Shown here piece by piece: positions 1 to 6,767 of a stretch of DNA of 14,533 bases. The stretch's first letter is position 1, and every line of letters starts with the position of its first letter. The translations under genes were made by a program, and so were the position numbers. This stretch comes from a bacterium (GTDB taxonomy: Bacteria; Spirochaetota; Spirochaetia; Treponematales; Rectinemataceae). The notes below the pieces were generated by a model, which did not search any database, was not told the origin of the DNA, and worked only from the letters and a program-made list of their open reading frames with translations. Where the stretch lies: NCBI GenBank assembly GCA_021813065.1, contig JAKALZ010000011.1:1-14533 (forward strand), in the 5' to 3' direction.

Positions 1-777
1 GAGGACCGGCTTAAGCTCTATGCAGAAAAGACTGGCGCTCCTGTTTCTGTTTTCCGCTTTGCGAATGTGTTCGGCAAGTGGTGCAGGCCGAACTATAACT
101 CGGCGGTTGCAACGTTCTGCTACAATATTGCCCATGGGCTTCCCATTACCATCAATGATCCGCATGCGAACCTGAGGCTCATCTACATTGATGATGTGGT
201 TGAAGCGATCGTGCGTGAGCTTAATTCTAAGCATGAGGGATTCAGCTTTGTGGACGCCGGGCCTGTCTATGAAACCACCGTAGGCACGATTGCAGAGCAG
301 ATCCGCATGCTGCATGAATATCAAAGCAAAGGATATATCCCTGATTTTTCGGATGAGTTCTTAAAAAAGCTTAATACAACGTATGTAAGTTATGTTGATG
401 CGGACAAGCTTGCCATGGAACCGGAGCTCAAGGTTGACAAGCGTGGCTGGCTGTTCGAGCTTATCAAATCTCCTCATGCGGGGCAGATTTTTGTGTCCAC
501 CACCAAGCCTGGCATCATCCGCGGCAATCACTATCATGACACCAAGGTGGAAAAGTTCAGCCTTGTCAAAGGTATGGCACGCATTGCGCTCCGAAGAATC
601 GATACAGATGAGAAAATTGTGTATGATGTCGACGACAGCAGAATTCGGGTTGTCGATATTCCACCTGGATATACCCACTCAATTGAAAACACAGGTACAG
701 AGGATTGCATCGTTATATTCTGGGCAAACGAAATCTTCGATGCATCCCGGCCTGATACCTATGCTCTAGAGGTTTGA
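1..777 (+). CDS. fnlB: CapF/FnlB/WbjC-type UDP-2-acetamido-2,6-dideoxy-hexulose reductase, 3' part (partial)
   Basis: The reading frame is open from base 1, so the gene starts left of the window and the 258 residues seen are its C-terminal two thirds (family members are about 370 aa). The GTG at 67 is internal and not a start. The first part (RFANVFGKWCRPNYNSAV) is the substrate-binding end of a short-chain dehydrogenase/reductase. The last 110 or so residues form a cupin, with the motif RGNHYHDTKVEKF whose histidines and glutamate resemble the metal site of CapF. In the known pathway CapF/FnlB takes the 4-keto sugar made by CapE/FnlA from UDP-GlcNAc and reduces it to UDP-N-acetyl-L-pneumosamine (the L-talose form), the precursor of UDP-L-FucNAc, in the cytoplasm. 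The next gene follows directly after its TGA. The assignment rests on motif recognition and gene order; fnlA/capE should lie immediately upstream. Confidence 0.9.
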   Translation, partial: EDRLKLYAEKTGAPVSVFRFANVFGKWCRPNYNSAVATFCYNIAHGLPITINDPHANLRLIYIDDVVEAIVRELNSKHEGFSFVDAGPVYETTVGTIAEQIRMLHEYQSKGYIPDFSDEFLKKLNTTYVSYVDADKLAMEPELKVDKRGWLFELIKSPHAGQIFVSTTKPGIIRGNHYHDTKVEKFSLVKGMARIALRRIDTDEKIVYDVDDSRIRVVDIPPGYTHSIENTGTEDCIVIFWANEIFDASRPDTYALEV

Positions 778-1899
778 ATGAAAACAAAATTGAAAGTAGT
801 CACTGTTATCGGAACGAGACCAGAAATCATCCGCTTGTCAGAAGTCATCCGTGCCTGTGACAAGGCATTTGATCATATTCTTGTGCATACAGGACAGAAT
901 TGGGATTACACGCTCAACGAGATTTTCTTCAAGGACCTAGAACTCAGAGCACCAGATCGCTACCTCAATGTAGTAGGCGCGGATCTCGGCGAAACCATGG
1001 GGAATATCATCGCCGCTTCGTATAAGCTGTTAAAAGAGATTCAGCCCGATGCGCTTCTGGTCCTTGGCGACACGAATTCAGCCCTTTGCGCGATTCCAGC
1101 CAAGAGACTGAAAATCCCTATCTTCCATATGGAAGCGGGTAACAGATGTTTCGATCAAAATGTGCCGGAAGAAATCAATCGCAAGATTGTCGACCATATC
1201 GCCGATGTAAATTTGCCATATACCGAGCATTCCCGGCGCTACCTCCTTGCCGAAGGATTCCGAAAGGAGCATATCTTTGTCACTGGCTCCCCAATGCCCG
1301 AGGTCATCCAGTGCAATATGGAGAAAATTAAATCTTCCAAGGCGCTTGAGACCTACGGAGTCGAGAAGGGCAAGTATTTTGTGCTCAGCATGCACCGGGA
1401 AGAGAATATCGATATCGAATACAAGTTCAATGAATTGGTAAAAGCGCTCGATGCGATCGCTGAAGCCTATGGGCTTCCGGTCATTTTTTCTACGCATCCT
1501 AGGACATGGAAGCGGCTTGAAGCAGCCGAGGTCAAGCTCAATCCACTCATAAAGCAAGTCAAGCCGCTCAGTTTTACTGATTATTGCCGGCTTCAGATTG
1601 ATGCAAAGTGCGTCATTTCCGATTCAGGGACGCTGAGCGAAGAGTCGGCGATTTTGCGCTTTCCAGCGGTGCTGCTCAGGAATTCGACGGAAAGGCCGGA
1701 GGCGGTGGACAAGGGGAGCATAGTGATTGGCGGGTATACGGCAGAAAGCTTGACGCAATCGATTGAACTGGCCATTGATTTTTTTGATGGTAAAGACCAT
1801 CGGCCGGTTGATTATGTCGATGAGGATGTGTCGGCGAAGGTGCTGAAGATTATTCAGGGGTATACGCCGATTATCAACAAAGTCACTTGGAATAAGTAA
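778..1899 (+). CDS. fnlC: UDP-N-acetylglucosamine 2-epimerase family, FnlC/CapG/WbjD type
   Basis: This 373-residue protein is a full-length non-hydrolysing UDP-HexNAc 2-epimerase (GT-B fold). Visible family motifs are GTRPEIIRLS (12-21), HTGQNWDY (37-44), LGDTNSA (96-102, Asp98), HMEAGNR (117-123, Glu119), PEEINR (130-135, Glu131), SMHREEN (204-210, His206), STHPR (238-242), SDSGT (281-285) and STERPE (303-308). In the L-FucNAc pathway the enzyme inverts C2 of UDP-N-acetyl-L-pneumosamine to give UDP-L-FucNAc. WecB-like conversion of UDP-GlcNAc to UDP-ManNAc is the alternative, but the CapF-type gene directly upstream favours the L-sugar role. The ATG abuts the upstream TGA, with AGAGG at 768-772 five bases before it, so the two genes are probably translationally coupled. 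Six bases separate it from the glycosyltransferase gene. Confidence 0.88.
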   Translation: MKTKLKVVTVIGTRPEIIRLSEVIRACDKAFDHILVHTGQNWDYTLNEIFFKDLELRAPDRYLNVVGADLGETMGNIIAASYKLLKEIQPDALLVLGDTNSALCAIPAKRLKIPIFHMEAGNRCFDQNVPEEINRKIVDHIADVNLPYTEHSRRYLLAEGFRKEHIFVTGSPMPEVIQCNMEKIKSSKALETYGVEKGKYFVLSMHREENIDIEYKFNELVKALDAIAEAYGLPVIFSTHPRTWKRLEAAEVKLNPLIKQVKPLSFTDYCRLQIDAKCVISDSGTLSEESAILRFPAVLLRNSTERPEAVDKGSIVIGGYTAESLTQSIELAIDFFDGKDHRPVDYVDEDVSAKVLKIIQGYTPIINKVTWNK

Positions 1900-1905
1900 A
1901 ATAAT

Positions 1906-3129
1906 ATGAGAATTTGCTTCTTGACTCAGTATTATCCTATTTCCGATAGCGCGAGAAGCCTCTATTCAGACTTGATGGATGAGATATCTTCCTTCGGGCA
2001 TGAGATTACAGTTTTTCGTTCAGAGGAACAAAAAGCATTAGGGTATCCTGCGGTATCTTGGCGGAAGAATGTTAAGGTCGTCTCAGTTCCTACTGGAAGA
2101 GTGACCAAAACAAATATAATAACGAAGGCGCTGAATATTTTGCTCACTGAGCCAAGATATCTAGCTGCAATGAAGAAGCATTATGGAGACAATCATCCGG
2201 ACATGGTGATTATTACAACGCCGCCAATTACCTTTTGTAGCGCTGCAAGTTACTTTGCAAAGAAAGGCTCCATAATCTATTTGCTTTTAAAGGATATCTT
2301 TCCACAAAACGCCGTTGATTTGGGGATGATGAAAAAAAAAGGCTTGATTTATTCCTTCTTCAGAACAAAGGAAAAAACGCTTTACAAGAATTCCGATGTG
2401 ATTGGATGCATGTCTGAGGCAAATAAAAGATACTTGCTTCACCACAATCCTTTTTTAAAGAAGAAAATAATTGAAATTAACCCGAATTCCATAAAACCGT
2501 CTTTTTTGCAAATAGATATGAAGCAAGGAGAAGATCTGCTTGAAGAATATAAAATTCCAAAGGGAAAAATTAAAATCATATATGGTGGAAATCTTGGAAA
2601 GCCTCAAGGGATTGATTTTCTCCTTGAAGTTTTAAATAAATCGAAAGAAATAGAGAATGTGCATTTCGTAATATGTGGGAGTGGTACAGAATATCCAAGA
2701 CTTGAAAAATTCGTGAAAACACATCCAGATCACCCTGTTACTCTGATTGAATATTTGGAAAATAGCAAATATCGCTCCTTTCTCTCTCGAATGGATATAG
2801 GACTGATATTCCTAGACAGGCGTTTTACAATCCCGAATTTTCCTCAGCGGATTTTGGATTATTTTGATTTTTCCCTCCCTGTATTAGCTGCAACAGATAC
2901 ATATACAGATCTTGGTTCGATGCTCGTCAGTAAAAAATGTGGTTTATGGTCGGAAAGCGGTAATATCGAAGCTTTTATGAAAAATCTCGAATATTTAATT
3001 TCTAATCCAGAGATTAGAATCTCGATGGGAAAGAATGGTCGCGAGCTTATTGATTCCGAGTTTTCAGTAGAAAAGTCAGCCCAAATGATTGTTGAGAAAT
3101 TTAAATTGCCATTTGGCGCTGGGAGATGA
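1906..3129 (+). CDS. wbuB: WbuB-like family 4 glycosyltransferase, probable L-FucNAc transferase
   Basis: The 407-residue protein has a GT-B architecture: an N-terminal acceptor domain beginning MRICFLTQYYP, and a C-terminal donor domain starting near the GGNLGKPQG motif (residues ~226-234), followed by VICGSGTEYPRLE and a donor-site stretch around NFPQRILDYFDFSLPVLAATD. This pattern resembles WbuB, which transfers L-FucNAc to the lipid-linked glycan at the inner membrane in E. coli O26-type clusters. The gene order reductase, 2-epimerase, WbuB supports that role. No clear Shine-Dalgarno site precedes the ATG, which lies six bases past the previous stop, so translation may depend on coupling. 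Base composition is strikingly AT-rich (sampled lines 28-38 % GC) compared with rmlB next door, suggesting a separate origin. A run of nine A (2332-2340) encodes Lys143-145. Donor specificity is inferred. Confidence 0.8.
   Translation: MRICFLTQYYPISDSARSLYSDLMDEISSFGHEITVFRSEEQKALGYPAVSWRKNVKVVSVPTGRVTKTNIITKALNILLTEPRYLAAMKKHYGDNHPDMVIITTPPITFCSAASYFAKKGSIIYLLLKDIFPQNAVDLGMMKKKGLIYSFFRTKEKTLYKNSDVIGCMSEANKRYLLHHNPFLKKKIIEINPNSIKPSFLQIDMKQGEDLLEEYKIPKGKIKIIYGGNLGKPQGIDFLLEVLNKSKEIENVHFVICGSGTEYPRLEKFVKTHPDHPVTLIEYLENSKYRSFLSRMDIGLIFLDRRFTIPNFPQRILDYFDFSLPVLAATDTYTDLGSMLVSKKCGLWSESGNIEAFMKNLEYLISNPEIRISMGKNGRELIDSEFSVEKSAQMIVEKFKLPFGAGR
3121..3125 (+). promoter_or_regulatory. Shine-Dalgarno site that fixes the rmlB start
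   Basis: GGGAG lies five bases before the ATG at 3131, inside the last codons of the glycosyltransferase gene. It supports 3131 as the start over the in-frame upstream codon at 3089, which would overlap the previous gene by 41 bases and add 14 residues ahead of the conserved Rossmann start. Confidence 0.75.
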
Positions 3130-3130
3130 T

Positions 3131-4240
3131 ATGAGATCACTCACCACCATCCTCGTCACCGGCGGCGCGGGGTTTATCGGCTCGAACTTTATTCATTGGC
3201 TCTTAGGGCGCGCAGATTTTCAGGGCCGTATCATCAATCTCGATGCCCTGACCTACGCAGGGAATCTCGAAAATCTTGTGGACATCGAGGCGCGGTATGG
3301 GGCAGCTGCAGAAGAGACTGGTGCAGCGCGCCGCTATTTCTTTGTGCAGGGCGATATTTGCGACCGGTCGCTGGTCGAGCGGACCTTCTCCAAATATCAG
3401 ATTGACACCGTGGTCCACTTTGCAGCGGAAAGCCACGTCGACCGCTCCATCCTCGGGCCTGAGGCCTTTGTTCGCACCAATGTCCTCGGCACCTATACCC
3501 TCCTCGATGTGGCGCGGCAGGCTTGGCGTCTGCCCTCGGGCGCGATGCGCGAGGATGTGCTCTTCCACCATGTGAGTACCGACGAGGTCTTCGGCTCCCT
3601 GGGAGAAGAGGGCTACTTCACTGAAGCTACACCCTACGACCCACGATCACCCTATTCAGCGAGCAAGGCGGCGAGCGACCACCTCGCCATGGCCTACCAC
3701 CATACCTATGGCCTGCCGCTCACCCTCTCCAACTGCTCGAACAACTACGGTCCGTACCAGTTCCCCGAAAAACTCATTCCGCTCATGATTCTCAACATGC
3801 TCGAAGGCAAGCCCTTGCCCGTGTACGGCGATGGGCGCAACATCCGCGACTGGCTCTATGTGGAAGACCACAATGAGGCGGTCTGGACTATCATGCAGGA
3901 GGGTCAAAGCGGCCGCACCTACAACATCGGCGGGGAGAACGAGTGGGAGAATATCCGCCTCCTTGAGCGGCTCATCGAGCTTGTCGCCGAAGAAGCCGGC
4001 CTCGATGCGGCGCGCCTGCGCGGCCTCATCACCTACGTGAAGGACCGGCCCGGCCACGATCGGCGTTATGCGATCGACTGTTCTAAGTTGAAAAAAGAAC
4101 TTGGCTGGAAACAATCAGTGACCTTCGATGAAGGATTGCGGCAAACAGTGAAGTGGTATTTGAGTAATCCAACCTGGGTGTCGAGAGTGCGCTCAGGAGC
4201 GTATAGAGAATGGATAGAGAAGAACTATACTAGTAGGTAA
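3131..4240 (+). CDS. rfbB: dTDP-glucose 4,6-dehydratase (RmlB/RfbB)
   Basis: With the ATG at 3131 the protein has 369 residues, the usual RmlB length. It converts dTDP-D-glucose to dTDP-4-keto-6-deoxy-D-glucose in the cytoplasm, the branch point for L-rhamnose, Fuc3N, Qui3N and related sugars. Visible features are the NAD-binding glycine motif GGAGFIG (11-17), the AAESHVDRS segment (98-106), the catalytic Thr-Asp-Glu triad at 150-152 (HVSTDEVFG), the Tyr-x-x-x-Lys pair Y175/K179 in PYSASKA, and the NCSNNYGPYQFPEKLIP substrate segment. A modest insertion follows YAGNLENL (residues ~53-68). The gene starts two bases after the glycosyltransferase stop (TGA at 3127-3129), so it belongs to the same transcript. 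rmlA, rmlC and rmlD are not in view, so the final sugar cannot be told. It is far more GC-rich than wbuB. Confidence 0.96.
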   Translation: MRSLTTILVTGGAGFIGSNFIHWLLGRADFQGRIINLDALTYAGNLENLVDIEARYGAAAEETGAARRYFFVQGDICDRSLVERTFSKYQIDTVVHFAAESHVDRSILGPEAFVRTNVLGTYTLLDVARQAWRLPSGAMREDVLFHHVSTDEVFGSLGEEGYFTEATPYDPRSPYSASKAASDHLAMAYHHTYGLPLTLSNCSNNYGPYQFPEKLIPLMILNMLEGKPLPVYGDGRNIRDWLYVEDHNEAVWTIMQEGQSGRTYNIGGENEWENIRLLERLIELVAEEAGLDAARLRGLITYVKDRPGHDRRYAIDCSKLKKELGWKQSVTFDEGLRQTVKWYLSNPTWVSRVRSGAYREWIEKNYTSR

Positions 4241-4256
4241 AACCAAATATTATGAG

Positions 4257-4290
4257 ATTCTTTCAAAAGTCGGACGAGTTTTGAAAGAAT
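4257..4290. repeat. Perfect 12-bp inverted repeat after rmlB
   Basis: ATTCTTTCAAAA (4257-4268) and its exact reverse complement TTTTGAAAGAAT (4279-4290) flank a 10-base loop. It starts 16 bases past the rmlB stop and could act as a transcript end or stability hairpin for the polysaccharide operon. The stem is AT-rich and no long T-run follows, so it is not a textbook intrinsic terminator. Part of its left arm can also pair with a distant site (4365-4375). Confidence 0.7.
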
Positions 4291-4304
4291 AACTTTGTAG
4301 TGCG

Positions 4305-4342
4305 GCATTTGCGCACGATTTCAACGAAAACGGAGCAAATGC
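4305..4342. repeat. 8-bp inverted repeat GCATTTGC / GCAAATGC
   Basis: The perfect 8-bp arms at 4305-4312 and 4335-4342 are separated by 22 bases. This is the second of four successive inverted repeats in the 230-base gap between the convergent clusters. Its function is unknown; taken alone it could be chance, and its interest comes from the cluster. Confidence 0.5.
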
Positions 4343-4344
4343 AA

Positions 4345-4381
4345 AGCCAATTTCAGAAGTAACAGACTTTTGAAATTGGCT
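4345..4381. repeat. 16-bp near-perfect hairpin
   Basis: AGCCAATTTCAGAAGT (4345-4360) pairs with ACTTTTGAAATTGGCT (4366-4381) around a five-base loop, with a single G-T position in the stem. On the - strand it is followed by TTTGCATTTG, a weak T-rich stretch, so it could back up termination of the leftward operon. It shares the ACTTTTGAAA word with the complement of the first inverted repeat. Confidence 0.7.
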
Positions 4382-4398
4382 CAGCTGGCATTTACTTT

Positions 4399-4427
4399 AA
4401 AAGCGCGCCCTGATGTGGCAGGCGCGC
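4399..4427 (-). terminator. Candidate intrinsic terminator of the leftward peptide-transport operon
   Basis: Read on the - strand, GCGCGCCTG, a six-base loop (CCACAT) and CAGGGCGCGC form a GC-rich stem of nine pairs with one bulged base, followed at once by TTTT. It lies about 43 bases past the stop of the M20 peptidase gene, the last gene of the operon. The T-run is short, so efficiency is uncertain. On the + strand no T-run follows. Confidence 0.6.
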
Positions 4428-4470
4428 GTTGGCATGTGCTCGGCTGGCAGCCGCCGATCGATTGCTCGAA

Positions 4471-5727
4471 TTACTCTTTCACCACGAGATCGCAGATCGC
4501 GGCGGCATACACTTTAGCTGCGTTGATCACATCTTCGATGTCGACATCTTCGTTGTACGCGTGGATACCTTCGGTGTTCGAGGGACCGAACTGCAGGGTC
4601 GGCACGCCTTTGACACGGTAGTAGCGCGCGTCGCTGGATGCCCATTGGTACGCGGGGATCACCTTGTGGCCCCACACTTCTTCCGCGTTCCGCACGATCG
4701 TCTGGACGAGTGGATCGGCGACTTCGGTGTAGTTCGCTTCGCTCGTTTCGAATCGGTAGCGTATTTTGCTGAGGCCTTGACGCTGGACTAATTCTTCGAA
4801 GCGCGCGATGACGCTGCTCGAAGGCAGGCCGATTGGGACTCTGACGTCGATGTCGGCTTCGCAGAGGTCGGGCACCATGTTGATCTTCGTGCCGCCTTTG
4901 ATGATGCCCGGGTTCACGGTGACGTGGTCGATGGCGTCGCCCACATTCGGACGGTTGAGCTTGTCTTGGGCGATACGTTTGGAGTCGAGGAGAACACGCG
5001 CCTGAGAGGGACCGTAGACGCCCCGCATGGCGCGGAGTTCTCCGAGGTGGCCGAGGAGTTCGGCCATTTTCATGATGGCATTCTCTCCCACATAGTTGCC
5101 GATGCTCCCGTGGGCGGCTTTCCCTTCGGCAGTCACGTGGATTCGAACCTGGCCTTTTTGTCCGACTTCGCAGGTATCGCTCCCGGTGGGTTCTGCGACA
5201 ACGCAGGCGAACGCGCGGTCCGCATAGCCATTTTCGACGAGCCACTTGGTGCCGTTGGCGCCGCCAGTTTCCTCATCGGGGACAATGTGGATTTCCAGGC
5301 GCTTTTTCAGCGGAATTTGCAGCTGGGCGATGAGACTCATCACAAAGAGTGCCGCGCCGAGCCCGCACTTCATGTCAGAAGTGCCTCTTCCTCGGATGGT
5401 TGTCGCGGTGATTTCGCCGCCATAGGGGTCGAAGTCCCAGCGCGCGCGGTCGCCCGCGGGAACCACGTCGCAGTGGCCATTGAAGACGAGTTCCGGCCCC
5501 TCTCCGATGCCCGCGACGATGCTGGGAAAGGCGGGCGATGGCCCCACGACTCGGTATTCGATTCCGGTCTTCCTCAGGAAGGCTGAGATGAAAGATTCAA
5601 CATCATCGACATTCCCCGGCGGATTTTCGCTTGGGATTTTTATAAGATCGGCGCAGAATCGGACAAGTTCATCTTTGCGGGTGTCGATGGCGCTCCAAAG
5701 CGCGTGTCGTATCGCGGTACGTTCCAT
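4471..5727 (-). CDS. M20 family metallopeptidase (ArgE/DapE/ACY1 group)
   Basis: This is a 418-residue cytoplasmic protein with all residues of the M20 two-zinc site: His85 and Asp87 in FNGHCDVVPAGD, bridging Asp118 in GRGTSDMKCG, the catalytic pair Glu152-Glu153 in PDEETGG, Glu179 in VVAEPTG and His389 near the C-terminus (TEGIHAYNED). The dimerisation domain carries GKAAHGSIG (His206), which in relatives reaches into the partner's active site. Family members hydrolyse N-acyl amino acids, succinyl-diaminopimelate, acetyl-ornithine or short peptides; the exact substrate cannot be told. As the last gene of a peptide-importer operon it probably processes the imported compound, not a biosynthetic intermediate. 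The start is the ATG at 5727, because AAAGGAG lies seven bases before it; an ATG two codons earlier would have a spacing of only one base. A 62-base gap separates it from the ATPase gene. Confidence 0.93.
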   Translation of the reverse strand: MERTAIRHALWSAIDTRKDELVRFCADLIKIPSENPPGNVDDVESFISAFLRKTGIEYRVVGPSPAFPSIVAGIGEGPELVFNGHCDVVPAGDRARWDFDPYGGEITATTIRGRGTSDMKCGLGAALFVMSLIAQLQIPLKKRLEIHIVPDEETGGANGTKWLVENGYADRAFACVVAEPTGSDTCEVGQKGQVRIHVTAEGKAAHGSIGNYVGENAIMKMAELLGHLGELRAMRGVYGPSQARVLLDSKRIAQDKLNRPNVGDAIDHVTVNPGIIKGGTKINMVPDLCEADIDVRVPIGLPSSSVIARFEELVQRQGLSKIRYRFETSEANYTEVADPLVQTIVRNAEEVWGHKVIPAYQWASSDARYYRVKGVPTLQFGPSNTEGIHAYNEDVDIEDVINAAKVYAAAICDLVVKE

Positions 5728-5734
5728 ACTCATG

Positions 5735-5741
5735 CTCCTTT
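5735..5741 (-). promoter_or_regulatory. Shine-Dalgarno site of the M20 peptidase gene
   Basis: AAAGGAG on the - strand, seven bases before the ATG at 5727. Its AAAGG can pair with CCTTT just upstream (plus-strand 5737-5741 with 5745-5749, three-base loop), so part of the site could be masked in a short hairpin. Confidence 0.7.
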
Positions 5742-5789
5742 CGAAAAGGGGATGTGCGGCCATGCGGACGCCTATCGCGCAGCCCGGCA

Positions 5790-6767
5790 TTACAGCCGCA
5801 GTTCCTTTGCGCGCCAGCACGCCACCTGTCTGCCCGGCTCAAGCATCTCGAGCGGTGGCGTCTCAGTGAGACATTTGTCGACGCAGTACTCGCAGCGCGG
5901 CGCAAACCTGCATCCAGGCTTCGGCTCAATCGGAGAACCAATCTCTCCACGGAGGATGCTCGCCGCTTCGGCGGTTTGTGTGTCGATGGTAGGAATCGCC
6001 GAGATAAGGGCGTGACTGTAGGGGTGGTACTGTCGCGAGAAGAGCGCTTTGGCGGGCGATCGCTCAATGATCTGCCCAAGGTACATCACGGCGATTTCGT
6101 CCGAGATGTGTTTTACCACCGCCATATCGTGGGTAACAAACATGTACGTCAAGCCCAGTCTATCCTGAAGATCCTGCATGAGATTGAGAATCTGCGCCTG
6201 AACCGATACATCGAGCGACGACACTGGTTCATCGGCCACGATGAATTTCGGTTCGAGCGCGAGCGCCCGCGCGATTCCGATACGCTGCCGCCTCCCGCCG
6301 TCGAGCTCATGGGGATAAGCGGAGAAAAGTCGGTCCTCGAGCTCGACCATCTCCATCAGCGTGTGGACGCGCTGTAAGAGTTCCTTCTTCCCAGTGACCC
6401 TTTTGTGAATGATAAGGGGCTCCCCAATGATGGACGCGACCGCCATTCGTGGATCGAGAGAGGAGTAGGGATCCTGGAAGATGATCTGCATTTTCTCGCG
6501 CATCACTCTGAGCCGGTTTTTATCGAGGGTGATGATATCGCTGCCGTCGAAGACCACTGAGCCGCTCGTGGGCTCGATGAGCCGGAGAATTGCGCGGCCG
6601 GTGGTCGTTTTGCCGCAGCCGGACTCTCCGACAACGCCCAGCGTTCCTCCCTCCGGGATGTCGAAGCTCACGTCGTCGACCGCGTGGAGGTTGCCCCGAG
6701 GCGTGTGGAAGTATTTCTTCAAGTGGCTGACGTGCAGGATCGGCGCGGCGGTGGATTGTTCACGCAT
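5790..6767 (-). CDS. dppF: Peptide ABC transporter ATP-binding protein, DppF/OppF type
   Basis: The 325-residue protein is one of two ATPases powering the importer at the inner face of the membrane. It shows Walker A GESGCGKT (47-54), Q-loop IIFQDPYSSLDP (95-106), a variant ABC signature LDGGR (155-159; usual LSGGQ), Walker B FIVADEP (175-181), D-loop SSLD and switch His213 in VTHDM. The C-terminal oligopeptide-family extension has the cysteines Cys286, Cys292, Cys295 and Cys299 (GCRFAPRCEYCVDKC), which in DppD/DppF homologues can hold an iron-sulphur cluster. The ATG at 6767 overlaps the end of dppD by eight bases, with GGGGGA four bases before it. Longer in-frame extensions upstream read through dppD and are not homologous to ATPases. 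Confidence 0.95.
   Translation of the reverse strand: MREQSTAAPILHVSHLKKYFHTPRGNLHAVDDVSFDIPEGGTLGVVGESGCGKTTTGRAILRLIEPTSGSVVFDGSDIITLDKNRLRVMREKMQIIFQDPYSSLDPRMAVASIIGEPLIIHKRVTGKKELLQRVHTLMEMVELEDRLFSAYPHELDGGRRQRIGIARALALEPKFIVADEPVSSLDVSVQAQILNLMQDLQDRLGLTYMFVTHDMAVVKHISDEIAVMYLGQIIERSPAKALFSRQYHPYSHALISAIPTIDTQTAEAASILRGEIGSPIEPKPGCRFAPRCEYCVDKCLTETPPLEMLEPGRQVACWRAKELRL

Noticed and set aside
67..777. A complete gene starting at GTG 67
   Set aside because: The frame is open to base 1 and the upstream residues (KTGAPVSVFRFANVFGKW) continue the reductase domain, so the gene is truncated by the window edge.
3089..3130. Upstream in-frame start for rmlB
   Set aside because: It would add 14 residues encoded within the end of wbuB and has no proper ribosome-binding site, while GGGAG sits five bases before the ATG at 3131.
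5728..5820. Longer N-terminus for the M20 peptidase
   Set aside because: The extra residues run through the intergenic stretch and have no family similarity; the AAAGGAG site is correctly spaced only for the ATG at 5727.
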